64,000 nt of DNA, from the NCBI RefSeq assembly GCF_017377875.1, contig NZ_CP070975.1, forward strand, positions 248,001 to 312,000, written 5' to 3'. Under the pieces are notes generated by a model. The model was not told the DNA's origin. It worked only from the letters and a program-made list of their open reading frames with translations, and made no database searches. Every line of letters begins with the position of its first letter. Within the stretch, counting starts at the first letter, position 1. Positions 7,732-17,281 of this stretch are shown in pieces. Source of the DNA: Alcaligenes sp. SORT26. Lineage in GTDB: Bacteria > Pseudomonadota > Gammaproteobacteria > Burkholderiales > Burkholderiaceae_B. The translations under genes and the position numbers were made by a program.

Positions 7732-10700
7732 ATGTTGCCTGAATTACTCAAACACGATGGCTTGGTTACTTTGATCGAAAACACCGGAGTCCAGTTTATG
7801 GACTTCGGTTTTGACATCAATGCTCCCACTTTGGGCAGCAAGAAACTGGGCACCCTGAGCCATACCTTTTTCAGCACGAACGGCCAGAACTGGCGTTTCC
7901 TGTTTGAAGGCCTGCAGTTCGGCCAGGAACAAACCCTGTTCCACCAGCCTGAAGGCGAGGTTGGGGTGTATCAGGGTGGGGCTCGCAATGATCAGGAATG
8001 CGATGTTTCCCTAAGCCGTACCCTGGACCTGTTCGACGGCCTGTGGCTGCCTGTGCCGTATGTGCGCTTTGTGGCACCCCATCGCTTTGACAATGGCCCA
8101 GCCAGTTGGAGCCGCTTGCGCGTGGTGCGTCTGGAAACGCCAGATCGTGATGGCAATACGCACCGCATTACCGTGGCCTGCGACACCAGCGTGGTGGATC
8201 TGACCGAAGGCGCAGCCTACCTTGCCCCCTTGCGTGAAGACATCAACGCCGGTGCCTTGTTCCGCATCGCCTGCGACAGCGCTCATATGGACTGGTTCCT
8301 GAACCGCGACTGGGTGCAGGAATGGCTGCTGGAAGTCTATAAAGACAACGTCAATAAAACGCGCAATATCGACTTTGGCGAAGACATTAACGCCTTGCGT
8401 TCGGCGCAGTTGCACTTCTTGAATCTGCTGGGCTTGTTCGCGCCACCGCATGAGTGTGTGGAAGGGCGTTCGGAAGCCTGGGTGCGTTTGCCAGACATCA
8501 AAGTGCTGGCCGCCAATTGGCAAAGCGAGCAGGTCATTCCTGTGGACTTGGTGCTGGACGTCGGCAACTCGCGCACCTGCGGGATTTTGATTGAAAACCA
8601 CGGTCAGGACGACTCGGGCTTGCGGCAGAACTATGTGCTGCAACTGCGTGATTTGTCTCATCCGCATCAGGTGTACAGCAAGCCCTTTGAAAGTCGCGTG
8701 GAGTTTGCGCAGACGGACTTTGGCAAGAACCACTTGTCCCTGAAAAGCGGACGTCCCACGGCCTTTTCCTGGCCCACTTTGGTGCGTGTCGGGGATGAAG
8801 CGGCCCGTTTGGCTGCTCGCCGTCGCGGAACCGAGGGGACGACTGGCCTGTCCAGCCCCAAGCGTTACTTGTGGGACGAAAACGAATACAAGCACGGCTG
8901 GCGTTTCAGCCAGCAGTACGACCGCTCCGATGCTGAGCCGCGTGCCCTGGCAGCACCGTTCTCCCTGCATATCGACGAGCGTGGTGAAGCCCTCTACACA
9001 TTGGAAGAAGACGACCGCCTGCCCGTTTTTGAGCCTTTCTATTCCCGCAGCTCGGTCATGACCTTCATGCTGACCGAAGTGCTGGCGCAGGCGCTGTTGC
9101 AAATCAACAGCCCCGCACAACGGGTACGTCAGGGGCACTCCAACAAACCCCGTCGCCTGAGCAATATTGTCTTGACCGTGCCTCCCGGCATGCCATTGGT
9201 CGAGCGCAGCTTGCTGGCCGAACGGTTGCGTCAGGCCATTGGCCTGCTGTGGACCAGCATGGACTGGTATCAGGGCGAAGAAGATCCTTACGGTCTGGAG
9301 CCGTCCGAGTCGGGTCGCATGCCAGAAAACTTGCGTGTGCCGCTGCCCGAGTTTCGCGTGGAGTGGGATGAGGCCACCAGCTCGCAACTGGTCTACTTGT
9401 TTACCGAAATTACGCAGAACTTTGCAGGCCATGCGGACGAGTTCTTTGATGCTGTTGCCGCTCCCTATAAAGAAGATCGTGAAACGCTGACGCTGGGCAT
9501 TATTGATATTGGTGGTGGTACGACCGATATCGTGATCAGCGACTACACCTTGCGTCGCCCGGCCGGGGCGGGTGGTGGCAGTAATCTGACCATCTCGCCC
9601 AAGCAGCGTTTCCGCGACAGCTTCCGGGTGGCCGGGGACGATATCTTGCTGGATGTGATTCAGCGCTATGTTCTGCCTGCCTTTGAAGATGCCTTGAGCC
9701 ATGTGGGCGTTGAAGACACGGACGTGTTCTTGTCGCGTCTGTGCGGCAATGAAAAAGCCGATGCTGATAAAGCCGTCTTGCGTCAGCAACTGGCCTTGCA
9801 GGTCTTTGTACCCTTGGGCCTGGAGTTCCTGAAACGTTACGAAGCCTACGATCCGCATGATGACCCGCGTGCCATCCAGTCCTTGCCGTGGGGCGAGCTG
9901 CTGGAGTTCGAGCACTTGCAGGGTGATCAGGCCAATGCACCGCTGTCCCATGCCTCCGCCGGGTCTGCCGATGCCTTGCCGCGTGTATCCAGCAAAGTCG
10001 TGCAGTACGTTCTGGACGAGCTGCATAAACATGCGGGCAAGCGGGTGGAGTTTGAACTGGCGCAGGTCGAGCAGCCCTTTGATCTGGCTCATCTGCATCA
10101 AGGTCTGGTCAGTGGTTCTCTGAACATTAATGACCCCTTGCGCGCCTTCTGCGAAGTGCTGAGCTACTACGATTGCGACATTGTGCTGATGGCTGGACGC
10201 CCCTCGCGTCTGCCCGGAGTACAAGCCTATGTGCGCTCGCAAATGCCGGTGTCGCCTGCGCGACTGCTGCCTTTGCACAATTACCGCACAGGTAGCTGGT
10301 ATCCCTTTCATACCAATGGTCGGATTGACGACCCCAAGAGCACGGCCTCGGTCGGCGCCATGTTGTGCCTGCTTTGCTACAACATGAATATTGACCAGTT
10401 CAATTTCAAAGTATCGAATCTGCGTCCCCGTTCCACCCTGCGTCATATCGGGATTATTGACTCCAATAATCAGATCAAGGATCAGGACATCGTCTACAAG
10501 GACGTGCTCCAGATGGACCCCGATACGCGCGAGGAAATGGTCACGCTAGAAAGTGTCAGCAGCGAAGATTCCGACGGCTATCACCTCTTGATGCAGGGCA
10601 GTTATCTGCGTCTGGGTTACCGCCAATTGGATGTTGAGCGCTGGCCTGCTTCGCCTTTGTACTACCTGCACCTGAACGAAAAGGTGCGTCGCCAGATGGC

Positions 10701-10950
10701 CGATGCGCCCGACGATGATGGTCAGTTGCCTTCCATGGAAGTGACCTTGATGGTGGATAAAGCGTCCCAAGGCGGGCAAGGGCGTCGCTTGATTAGTGAT
10801 CGATTGAAGATCAAGAATTCGGCACCCCGAGATTTCAAACTAAGCGGTGTGTCCAAAGGGGCCGTCCGAATCCAGCTCAACACCATGCTGGAAGCAGGCC
10901 TGGGTGATTCTCCATATTGGCTCGATAGTGGGAGCGTAGTGCTCAAATGA
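7732..10950 (+). CDS. srfB: SrfB-family actin/Hsp70-like ATPase
   Basis: 1072 aa, about SrfB family length. The opening (LVTLIENTGVQFMDFGF) matches my recollection of the start of Salmonella SrfB and supports the ATG at 7732 over the TTG at 7723. Three motifs show an actin/Hsp70-type nucleotide fold: phosphate-1-like DLVLDVGNSRTCGILIE (~272), phosphate-2-like GIIDIGGGTTDIVISDY (~588) and an adenosine-type VLMAGRPSRLPGVQAYV (~818). There is no signal peptide or membrane helix, so it is cytosolic. It lies 16 bases after the SrfA-like gene and its stop overlaps the srfC start (ATGA). Named after SsrB-regulated Salmonella genes; its biochemical role is not established and the ATPase call is from motifs. 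Confidence 0.85.
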   Translation: MLPELLKHDGLVTLIENTGVQFMDFGFDINAPTLGSKKLGTLSHTFFSTNGQNWRFLFEGLQFGQEQTLFHQPEGEVGVYQGGARNDQECDVSLSRTLDLFDGLWLPVPYVRFVAPHRFDNGPASWSRLRVVRLETPDRDGNTHRITVACDTSVVDLTEGAAYLAPLREDINAGALFRIACDSAHMDWFLNRDWVQEWLLEVYKDNVNKTRNIDFGEDINALRSAQLHFLNLLGLFAPPHECVEGRSEAWVRLPDIKVLAANWQSEQVIPVDLVLDVGNSRTCGILIENHGQDDSGLRQNYVLQLRDLSHPHQVYSKPFESRVEFAQTDFGKNHLSLKSGRPTAFSWPTLVRVGDEAARLAARRRGTEGTTGLSSPKRYLWDENEYKHGWRFSQQYDRSDAEPRALAAPFSLHIDERGEALYTLEEDDRLPVFEPFYSRSSVMTFMLTEVLAQALLQINSPAQRVRQGHSNKPRRLSNIVLTVPPGMPLVERSLLAERLRQAIGLLWTSMDWYQGEEDPYGLEPSESGRMPENLRVPLPEFRVEWDEATSSQLVYLFTEITQNFAGHADEFFDAVAAPYKEDRETLTLGIIDIGGGTTDIVISDYTLRRPAGAGGGSNLTISPKQRFRDSFRVAGDDILLDVIQRYVLPAFEDALSHVGVEDTDVFLSRLCGNEKADADKAVLRQQLALQVFVPLGLEFLKRYEAYDPHDDPRAIQSLPWGELLEFEHLQGDQANAPLSHASAGSADALPRVSSKVVQYVLDELHKHAGKRVEFELAQVEQPFDLAHLHQGLVSGSLNINDPLRAFCEVLSYYDCDIVLMAGRPSRLPGVQAYVRSQMPVSPARLLPLHNYRTGSWYPFHTNGRIDDPKSTASVGAMLCLLCYNMNIDQFNFKVSNLRPRSTLRHIGIIDSNNQIKDQDIVYKDVLQMDPDTREEMVTLESVSSEDSDGYHLLMQGSYLRLGYRQLDVERWPASPLYYLHLNEKVRRQMADAPDDDGQLPSMEVTLMVDKASQGGQGRRLISDRLKIKNSAPRDFKLSGVSKGAVRIQLNTMLEAGLGDSPYWLDSGSVVLK

Positions 10951-13526
10951 TGGACATGACGACCTTACAGCAGGACCTGTGCCAGGACTGGCAGAACGCA
11001 TATCAGAGCGCCGGGCAGGCCATTGACTGGGTGATGCAGGCTCGCGGCTCCTCGCAGCGCCTGAACGCACAGGCCGATAGTCTGGTGCTGGAACTGCGCC
11101 GCGCCCGCAATACCGCCCGCAGTTTGGGTGTGGTGTCGGGCCGCCCCATGACAATTGGCTTTTTTGGCCTGTCGCAAGCGGGCAAGTCTTACCTGATTTC
11201 CAGCCTTGCCGCAGGTGGCAACGGCCGTCTGGAAACCAATTACGGTGGTGAAACCATCGACTTCTTGCGTCACGTGAACCCACCAGGGGGCGGTAAAGAA
11301 GCCACGGGTCTGGTGACGCGTTTCAGCCGCAATGCCACCGCGGGCCCCGATGCGTTTCCTGTCGAACTGCAGATTTTCTCTGAAGTCGATATGGTCAAGA
11401 TTCTGGTCAACAGTTATTTCAATGACTTTGACAAAGAGCAGATCGGCTACACCTTTGCCGCTGACCGTATCAAGGCGCTGATTGACTCGCTGAAAAGCCG
11501 GGCCGGTGCGAACGATGCAGGCTTAAGCGCTGACGACGCGGTCTCTCTGTGGGATTACGTGCGCAGCAGCTTTGGCAATACCACCCGTTTGCTGGATAGC
11601 ACCTACTGGCCGGAGGTCATCAATCTGGCCCCCGCCTTGCGTCTGGAAGATCGGGCACAGTTGTTCTCGATTCTGTGGGGCGAGCAAGCCGAGCTGAGCG
11701 AGCTGTACATAGGCTTGGCTAAAGTGCTGCAAGCCTTGGGCCATCCCAGCAAGGTTTATGCACCGCTGACCGCCTTGATCCGTCGCGAAGGCGATGGTTT
11801 TGTGCAGCAAGACAGTATCATGAACGTGGATGTGCTCGAATCGCTGGGCAGCCCCACCGAGAAAAGCCTGAGCGTTTTGCCGGTGCGTGAGCAGGACGGC
11901 CAGCCAGTGATTGCCTCCCAGGCGGTGGAAGTGCCTTTGGCCCACCTGGCGGCGCTAACCGTTGAGCTGACCTTCCCCTTGATTGGCGAAACCCAAGCCG
12001 GTGGCGTAGACAAGGTGGATCTGCTGGACTTCCCCGGTTACCGCGGTCGTCTGAATATCCGTTCCGTGCAGGATGCCGGTGCGGCGTCGGAAAGCAGTGG
12101 TGGCAACCCCGCCTCGCAACTGATTCTGCGCGGCAAGGTGGCCTATCTGTTCGAGCGCTATACCGACCAGCAGGAAATGAATGGCCTGGTCATGTGTACC
12201 GCTTCGGACAAGCAAAGCGATGTGAAGGATGTTGAACCCGTGCTGACGCGCTGGGTCCATCGCACCCAAGGGGCCACGCCGCAGGAACGTCAGAACCGTA
12301 AAGTGGGCCTGATGTGGGCCATCACCATGTTCGACAAGCGTATTGGTGCTTCCCTGATTCAGGATGATGCCCAGGTGCGCGATAGCTGGGACGGCTTGAT
12401 GAAGATGAGCTTCAAAGAGCGTTTCGGCCATTGTGAATGGCTGCAGCAATGGCGTCCTGACGAGCCATTCTCCAACACCTTCCTGGTGCGCAAGCCAGGC
12501 ATGCCTACCCCCTTTATCGATCTGGATACAGAAAGCCGGGAGCTGTCGATTACCGCATCCGTGGCCGAGAAAATGGGTCGCATGCGCGGCAGCTTTATTG
12601 AAAACCCCTCGCTGGCACAGCAATTGAGCGATCCGGCTCAAGCCTGGGATGCCATGCTGGCCCTGAATGACGGTGGCATGCAGCGCTTGCGCGCGTATGT
12701 GGCCCAGATCGGTGGCCTGGATTTCAAGCTGATGCGTCTGCAAGAGCAGTTCCGCAGCCTGCACGACACCTTGGTCAAGAAGTCCCTGCATTCCTGGTAC
12801 AGCCAGGATGGCGATCAACAGTCTGTGGTCAAGGAAGCGCTGGCTAAACAGTTCCGTCAGGAATTGCCTGCTTACCGTGCCATTGTGGGCGAACTGCTGG
12901 CTGCCTTGCACATCCCGCAAGACACCTTGCGTGACTTGTTCCTGAGTCTGGGTTCCAGTAAGTCCGAGCCGGATGAGCCGGGCGTCTTGACCCAGGAGCA
13001 GCCATTCGAGCAGCAGTATGCCGATCTGGTCTACCGCAGTTGGGTCAGCCAGTTGCGCGAATTACCCGCCAGCCGTACCAACCAGAACGTATTGCGCATG
13101 CCGGTGGATCTGCTCTCCAGCCTGGTCGAGGAGCTGATTGTGGCGTCGGACCGCTGGGCCTTGCAGGACAAGTTGCTGGCCGTGCTGACCAAGCGCCGTC
13201 AAAGCGGCGTGCGCCGCGAGCGACTGGCTGACCGTCAGGTTTGCAATGTGGCCATGACGATCAGCGAGTTCGTGACCTGGTTCTACCTGAAAGGCGGCAG
13301 CGAGGATGTCTTCAAGAATCCTAAAGCCTTTGGGGCGGATGGCATGCCTGCTTTGCCTGCTCAGCCTCAGGACCACGGTTTGATCTTTTTTGAACAATGG
13401 CTGGCCGCTTTGGCCCATACCACCTTGAATAACGCTGGTTATGAAGGTGGCCGTGAACTGAGCCTGGAACAGAACCAGGCTTTGGGACGCATTTTGGAAC
13501 GTTTTACCGATAAGAGCGTGGCATGA
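10947..13526 (+). CDS. srfC: SrfC-family large GTPase-like protein
   Basis: 859 aa, typical of the SrfC/putative virulence factor family. A P-loop GLSQAGKS is at 74-81, preceded by a helical segment, and a G3-like DLLDFPGYRGR is at ~356-367, as in dynamin-type and septin-like GTPases. A possible G4 (ITMFDKR) is at ~457. The long C-terminal half is helical with no membrane helix evident. The start ATG overlaps the srfB stop and its stop overlaps the next start (both ATGA), indicating translational coupling. The paired actin-like and dynamin-like NTPases suggest a regulated assembly at the inner membrane. GTP rather than ATP use is inference. Confidence 0.8.
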   Translation: MMDMTTLQQDLCQDWQNAYQSAGQAIDWVMQARGSSQRLNAQADSLVLELRRARNTARSLGVVSGRPMTIGFFGLSQAGKSYLISSLAAGGNGRLETNYGGETIDFLRHVNPPGGGKEATGLVTRFSRNATAGPDAFPVELQIFSEVDMVKILVNSYFNDFDKEQIGYTFAADRIKALIDSLKSRAGANDAGLSADDAVSLWDYVRSSFGNTTRLLDSTYWPEVINLAPALRLEDRAQLFSILWGEQAELSELYIGLAKVLQALGHPSKVYAPLTALIRREGDGFVQQDSIMNVDVLESLGSPTEKSLSVLPVREQDGQPVIASQAVEVPLAHLAALTVELTFPLIGETQAGGVDKVDLLDFPGYRGRLNIRSVQDAGAASESSGGNPASQLILRGKVAYLFERYTDQQEMNGLVMCTASDKQSDVKDVEPVLTRWVHRTQGATPQERQNRKVGLMWAITMFDKRIGASLIQDDAQVRDSWDGLMKMSFKERFGHCEWLQQWRPDEPFSNTFLVRKPGMPTPFIDLDTESRELSITASVAEKMGRMRGSFIENPSLAQQLSDPAQAWDAMLALNDGGMQRLRAYVAQIGGLDFKLMRLQEQFRSLHDTLVKKSLHSWYSQDGDQQSVVKEALAKQFRQELPAYRAIVGELLAALHIPQDTLRDLFLSLGSSKSEPDEPGVLTQEQPFEQQYADLVYRSWVSQLRELPASRTNQNVLRMPVDLLSSLVEELIVASDRWALQDKLLAVLTKRRQSGVRRERLADRQVCNVAMTISEFVTWFYLKGGSEDVFKNPKAFGADGMPALPAQPQDHGLIFFEQWLAALAHTTLNNAGYEGGRELSLEQNQALGRILERFTDKSVA

Positions 13527-14575
13527 AATTAAGATTTAGTTTGCAGGCTTTGGAGCCCGCCGTTCCTGGCCGTGCTCGTCTGTATGTGCGTGATCTGGAT
13601 GATGAACTGGACCTGGGCGAATACGCTATTGCCATTCAGCGCAGCCAGAACAGCTATTACCTGCACTCGGCTCAAAGCTGGGATGCGTCTTTGCGCTGGT
13701 TGCCGCAACAAGGCTGGACCGAGCACGAAGAGGGCATCGCCGTTCTGTTGAACGCGGATATTGTGGATTCGCTGCTGGCCAATGCCAGCGATGCGTATCA
13801 AATTACCTTGGCCGAGGCGAGCGGTGAAGAACTGGGCAGAAGCCCATTGAAGCTGGACAAGGCCATTCTGCCCTCCACGGCAGGGGGAAATGCCCAGGCC
13901 ATGGAATTGACCATGCCTGTGGCTGCGGTTCCTGAACCGCCTGCTCCCGAGCCCGTTCCTGAAACGCCACCCGTGGTTGAAGTAGTGGAACCTGTGCCCG
14001 AGCCCGAACCCGTCAAGGTAGAAGCACCCGCCCCCAAGGTGGAGGCGATTGCTCCTGCCCCCGTGGCTCCTCCGGTCAAAAAGGGCGGCATGGGTAAATG
14101 GATTGTCTTGATCGTCCTCTTGCTGATTCTGGCCGGTGCCGCAGGCTATTGGTTCTACAGCCAATCCGCCAAGGACGATAGCCCGGCCGTGCCGGAGGCA
14201 CCGGAGGTCAAGCCTGCTGTCGTGGAGACGGACAACTGCACGATGGACAAGCTGGCAGACCGTCCCGGCCTGCAATTCGTGCAAGAGTGCGTCAAGGAAA
14301 CCAAGACGTCCGAGCAATGGCTGGCCGTGATTGAAGAAGCCAAAAAGGCCGAGCAATGTGATGTGGCCCAGCGCTTGTACGTGAACAAGGCACAGTCCGG
14401 TGATGTGAAAATTGCCATGGCCTACGCCCGTGAATACGACCCTAAAGATCACCAGGCCCAGGCTTGCTTTAGCAAACCTAACCCCGCGACAGCCGCGTAC
14501 TGGTACGAAACGGTCTTGCTGTCTGATCCAGACAATGCGCAAGCCAAGGCCCGCTTCCAGGAGTTGAGTCAATGA
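13523..14575 (+). CDS. Unrecognised single-pass membrane protein of the srf operon
   Basis: 350 aa. Residues ~1-130 look like a beta-rich cytosolic domain (RARLYVRDLDDELDLGEYAI). A Pro/Glu/Val stretch (~135-190, PEPPAPEPVPETPPVVEVVE) leads to one membrane helix (WIVLIVLLLILAGAAGYWFY, ~193-212) and a C-terminal periplasmic part with several Cys (DNCTMDKLADRPGLQFVQEC, AEQCDVAQRLY) that has a faint helical-repeat, Sel1-like feel. Coupled by ATGA overlaps to srfC and to the next gene. Topology parallels the SrfA-like protein, suggesting it links the cytosolic NTPases to periplasmic partners. No family recognised. Confidence 0.65.
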   Translation: MKLRFSLQALEPAVPGRARLYVRDLDDELDLGEYAIAIQRSQNSYYLHSAQSWDASLRWLPQQGWTEHEEGIAVLLNADIVDSLLANASDAYQITLAEASGEELGRSPLKLDKAILPSTAGGNAQAMELTMPVAAVPEPPAPEPVPETPPVVEVVEPVPEPEPVKVEAPAPKVEAIAPAPVAPPVKKGGMGKWIVLIVLLLILAGAAGYWFYSQSAKDDSPAVPEAPEVKPAVVETDNCTMDKLADRPGLQFVQECVKETKTSEQWLAVIEEAKKAEQCDVAQRLYVNKAQSGDVKIAMAYAREYDPKDHQAQACFSKPNPATAAYWYETVLLSDPDNAQAKARFQELSQ

Positions 14576-16566
14576 TGATGCGTCCACTTGTTCGATTGAG
14601 TTTGCTGAGCGCGCTCCTTTTGGGCGCAAGTCAGGCCCAGGCGGCCGCTCCCTTGCTGCAAGAGGGCAAGAAGACGCTGTATCAGCGCGTGTTGACCACA
14701 CCGTCCTGCCGTCTGTTTTCCTCGGAAACGGATCAGCAGGGCAAACCGGTTCCGGCCTTTAGCCGCTTTTATATTTATCAGCGCAACGGGCAGGGCGGGG
14801 CAGAGCGTGTGCAGGTAGGCCCGGATAGTCAGGGCAAGACTGTAGGCTGGCTGGACAAGGCCTGCACGGTGGACTGGAAAATGCAGTTGACCCTGGCCTT
14901 TACCAACCCGGCCAACCGTGACCGCATGCTGTTTTTCCAGGAACGCAGCTTGCTGGAAAAAGTGCTGGATACACCCGACCCCGCAACCCTGGTCGCTCCT
15001 ATTCGCCAGTCTCTGCGTAAAGACTCGCAGGCAGAAGGCGTGCTGGCCCAAGAGCCTGAGTACTTTGTGGATGTGCAGGAACAGTTTTACCTTTTGCCCG
15101 TCTTGAGCGGCGAAGAGGTCATGACTGAAAACGGCTTCCGTACCCGTTTGCTGAATGTGGCTTCGGTCACCAAACACACGGCGGACCAGAAAGAGCCAGA
15201 AGCCGCCAAAAAAGAAGCGGAACCCGCTCAGGATCAGGATGCCGCCCAACGCACCTCCCAGATCAAAGGCTTTAGTGCGGCGGTTGTCTTTGTGATCGAT
15301 TCCACCATTTCCATGGACCCGTATATCGACCGCACCCGCGAGGCTGTGCGCAAGGTCTATACCAAGGTAGAAGAGCAAGGCCTGTCCGATCAGGTCAAGT
15401 TTGGCTTGATCGCGTTCCGCTCCAATATGGAAGCCGCTCCCGGTATTGAGTACTTGACCCATGTGTATGCGGACCCCAACTCCGTGACCAGCAGCAAGGA
15501 CTTTCTGGACAAAGTTGCTGACCTGAAACAGGCCAAAGTCTCGACCGTGGCGTATGACGAAGATGCTTACGCCGGTGTGCTGGAAGCGCTGGACAAGGTG
15601 AACTGGAATAATTTTGGTGCACGCTATGTCGTCCTGATCACCGATGCCGGTGCGCTGGAAGGCAGCAACAAGTATTCCTCCACCGGTCTGGACGCCCCGC
15701 AACTGCGTATCGAAGCGGCCAAGCCCGGCGTCGCTATTTACACCCTGCATCTGAAAACCCCTTCGGGCAAAAACAACCACGCCAAGGCGGAAGATCAGTA
15801 CCGCGAGCTGTCCACATACAGCGGCACGCAGACGTCCTTGTACTACCCCGTCAATGCGGGCGATGTGAATCAGTTTGGCAAGATGGTCGATAGCCTGGCG
15901 ACCGCCATTACAGAGCAGGTCAAAGTCGCGTATCAAGGCGGTGATGCCATTGGCAGCGCCGCGCGTGCTACAGAAACGGGCGACACCACCACTGATCAGA
16001 TGATGTCCGATGCCGAGTTGATCGGCCACGCCATGCGTCTGGCCTATCTGGGCAAAACCTCCGGCACCACTGCGCCTGAGGTGTTCCATGCCTGGATCAG
16101 CGACCGCGATCTGGTACGCCAGAACATCCCCACCACGGATGTACGTGTCTTGCTGACCAAAGCGCAACTGAGCGATTTGAGTGATGTGGTCAAACAGATT
16201 CTGGATGCTGCCAACGAAGGCATGATCTCGCCCACCGATATGTTCAACCGCTTGCGTTCCGTAGCGGCTGCGATGGGGGCTGACCCCAGCACTCTGAAGC
16301 AGGAAAAGGGTACCAAGCTGGCCGAGCTGGGCTTGATGAGTGAGTACCTGGAAGACCTGCCTTACCAAAGCGCCGTGCTGACTCTGGACGAAGATACCTG
16401 GTCCAGTTGGGACGCCTTGAGCCAGGAAAAATTCATTCGAGACCTGAGCACCAAGCTGCGTCATTACGAGCGCTATAACGCCGACGCGGATCGTTGGGTG
16501 TCCCTGGCTGAAGGCGCGGATGCGCGTGATGACGTCTATCCCGTGCCTTTGGAGATGATGCCCTGA
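14572..16566 (+). CDS. Secreted VWA-domain protein of the srf operon
   Basis: 664 aa with a clear Sec signal peptide (RLSLLSALLLGASQAQA, cleavage near residue 24) and no further membrane helix, so periplasmic. A von Willebrand factor A domain spans ~235-430, with MIDAS DSTISM (DxTxS) and the typical following helix. About 230 residues after it (NIPTTDVRVLLTKAQLSDLS and onward) were not recognised. VWA domains bind partners through a metal ion, so a scaffolding or client-sensing role fits. ATGA overlap with the preceding gene; the ABC ATPase starts 2 bases after its stop. Confidence 0.8.
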   Translation: MMMRPLVRLSLLSALLLGASQAQAAAPLLQEGKKTLYQRVLTTPSCRLFSSETDQQGKPVPAFSRFYIYQRNGQGGAERVQVGPDSQGKTVGWLDKACTVDWKMQLTLAFTNPANRDRMLFFQERSLLEKVLDTPDPATLVAPIRQSLRKDSQAEGVLAQEPEYFVDVQEQFYLLPVLSGEEVMTENGFRTRLLNVASVTKHTADQKEPEAAKKEAEPAQDQDAAQRTSQIKGFSAAVVFVIDSTISMDPYIDRTREAVRKVYTKVEEQGLSDQVKFGLIAFRSNMEAAPGIEYLTHVYADPNSVTSSKDFLDKVADLKQAKVSTVAYDEDAYAGVLEALDKVNWNNFGARYVVLITDAGALEGSNKYSSTGLDAPQLRIEAAKPGVAIYTLHLKTPSGKNNHAKAEDQYRELSTYSGTQTSLYYPVNAGDVNQFGKMVDSLATAITEQVKVAYQGGDAIGSAARATETGDTTTDQMMSDAELIGHAMRLAYLGKTSGTTAPEVFHAWISDRDLVRQNIPTTDVRVLLTKAQLSDLSDVVKQILDAANEGMISPTDMFNRLRSVAAAMGADPSTLKQEKGTKLAELGLMSEYLEDLPYQSAVLTLDEDTWSSWDALSQEKFIRDLSTKLRHYERYNADADRWVSLAEGADARDDVYPVPLEMMP

Positions 16567-16567
16567 C

Positions 16568-17281
16568 ATGCTCCGCATCAAGCAGCTAGAGGTATCCCGG
16601 GGGCAAGGCCCCCACGCTTTTCGCGTGCAACTGCCCGAGCTTGCTCTGGATGCAGGCCAGATTGTAGCCGTCACGGGCGTCAGTGGCTGCGGCAAAAGCA
16701 CGTTGCTGGAAACCTTGGGGCTGCTGCTGCGCCCTAGTCAGGCACAGGTTTTTAGCTTGGGTAAAGAGGCTCAGGATATCAATGCCTTGTACGCCAGCGG
16801 GCGCGAGTCCGAACTCGCACGCTGGCGGGCCAGAAACCTGGGCTTTGTGCTGCAAAATGGCGGGTTGCTGCCGTATTTGTCGGTATGGGAAAACATGGTT
16901 TTACCCCGCCGACTACTGGGCTTGCCTGTCAAGGCCGATCATCTGGATGCAGCTATTGCTAGCTTGAAGCTGGAGCGCTTGCTGAACCTGTATCCTGCCG
17001 CCTTATCCATTGGCGAGCGCCAGCGCGTGGCCTTTTCACGTGCCATTGCCCATGCTCCCGGTTTGGTGTTGGCAGATGAACCCACCGCCGCCCTGGACCC
17101 TGAAACCGCCCATAAGGTATTCCAGTTGTTTTTCAGTTTGGCCAAAGAATTGAATTTGGCGGTTTTGCTGGTCTCGCATGATTGGGACAGTTTGGGCGAA
17201 TTTGCCATTCCCCGCCTGCAAGCCAAGTTGTCGCCGGGCTTGAGCATCTTTGTCCCCGAGGCCACGGCACCATGCTTGTAA
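16568..17281 (+). CDS. ABC transporter ATPase, LolD/MacB-like, srf operon
   Basis: 237 aa. Walker A GVSGCGKST (37-45), Q-loop region VLQNGGLLPYLSVWENM, an unusual signature LSIGERQRVAFSRA in place of LSGGQ, Walker B LVLADEPTAALD and an H-loop VLLVSHD. Size and sequence fit the LolD/MacB/FtsE class of ATPases that pair with FtsX-like permeases and move or release envelope lipoproteins or proteins rather than small solutes. The stop overlaps the permease start by 10 bases, so the two are a unit. Confidence 0.85.
   Translation: MLRIKQLEVSRGQGPHAFRVQLPELALDAGQIVAVTGVSGCGKSTLLETLGLLLRPSQAQVFSLGKEAQDINALYASGRESELARWRARNLGFVLQNGGLLPYLSVWENMVLPRRLLGLPVKADHLDAAIASLKLERLLNLYPAALSIGERQRVAFSRAIAHAPGLVLADEPTAALDPETAHKVFQLFFSLAKELNLAVLLVSHDWDSLGEFAIPRLQAKLSPGLSIFVPEATAPCL

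Noticed and set aside
8011-10446. 811-codon open frame opposite srfB
   Set aside because: Shadow of srfB; His/Gln-rich translation without domains or start signals.
14569-16701. 710-codon open frame opposite the VWA gene
   Set aside because: Antisense shadow of a gene with signal peptide and MIDAS motif that is translationally coupled to both neighbours.
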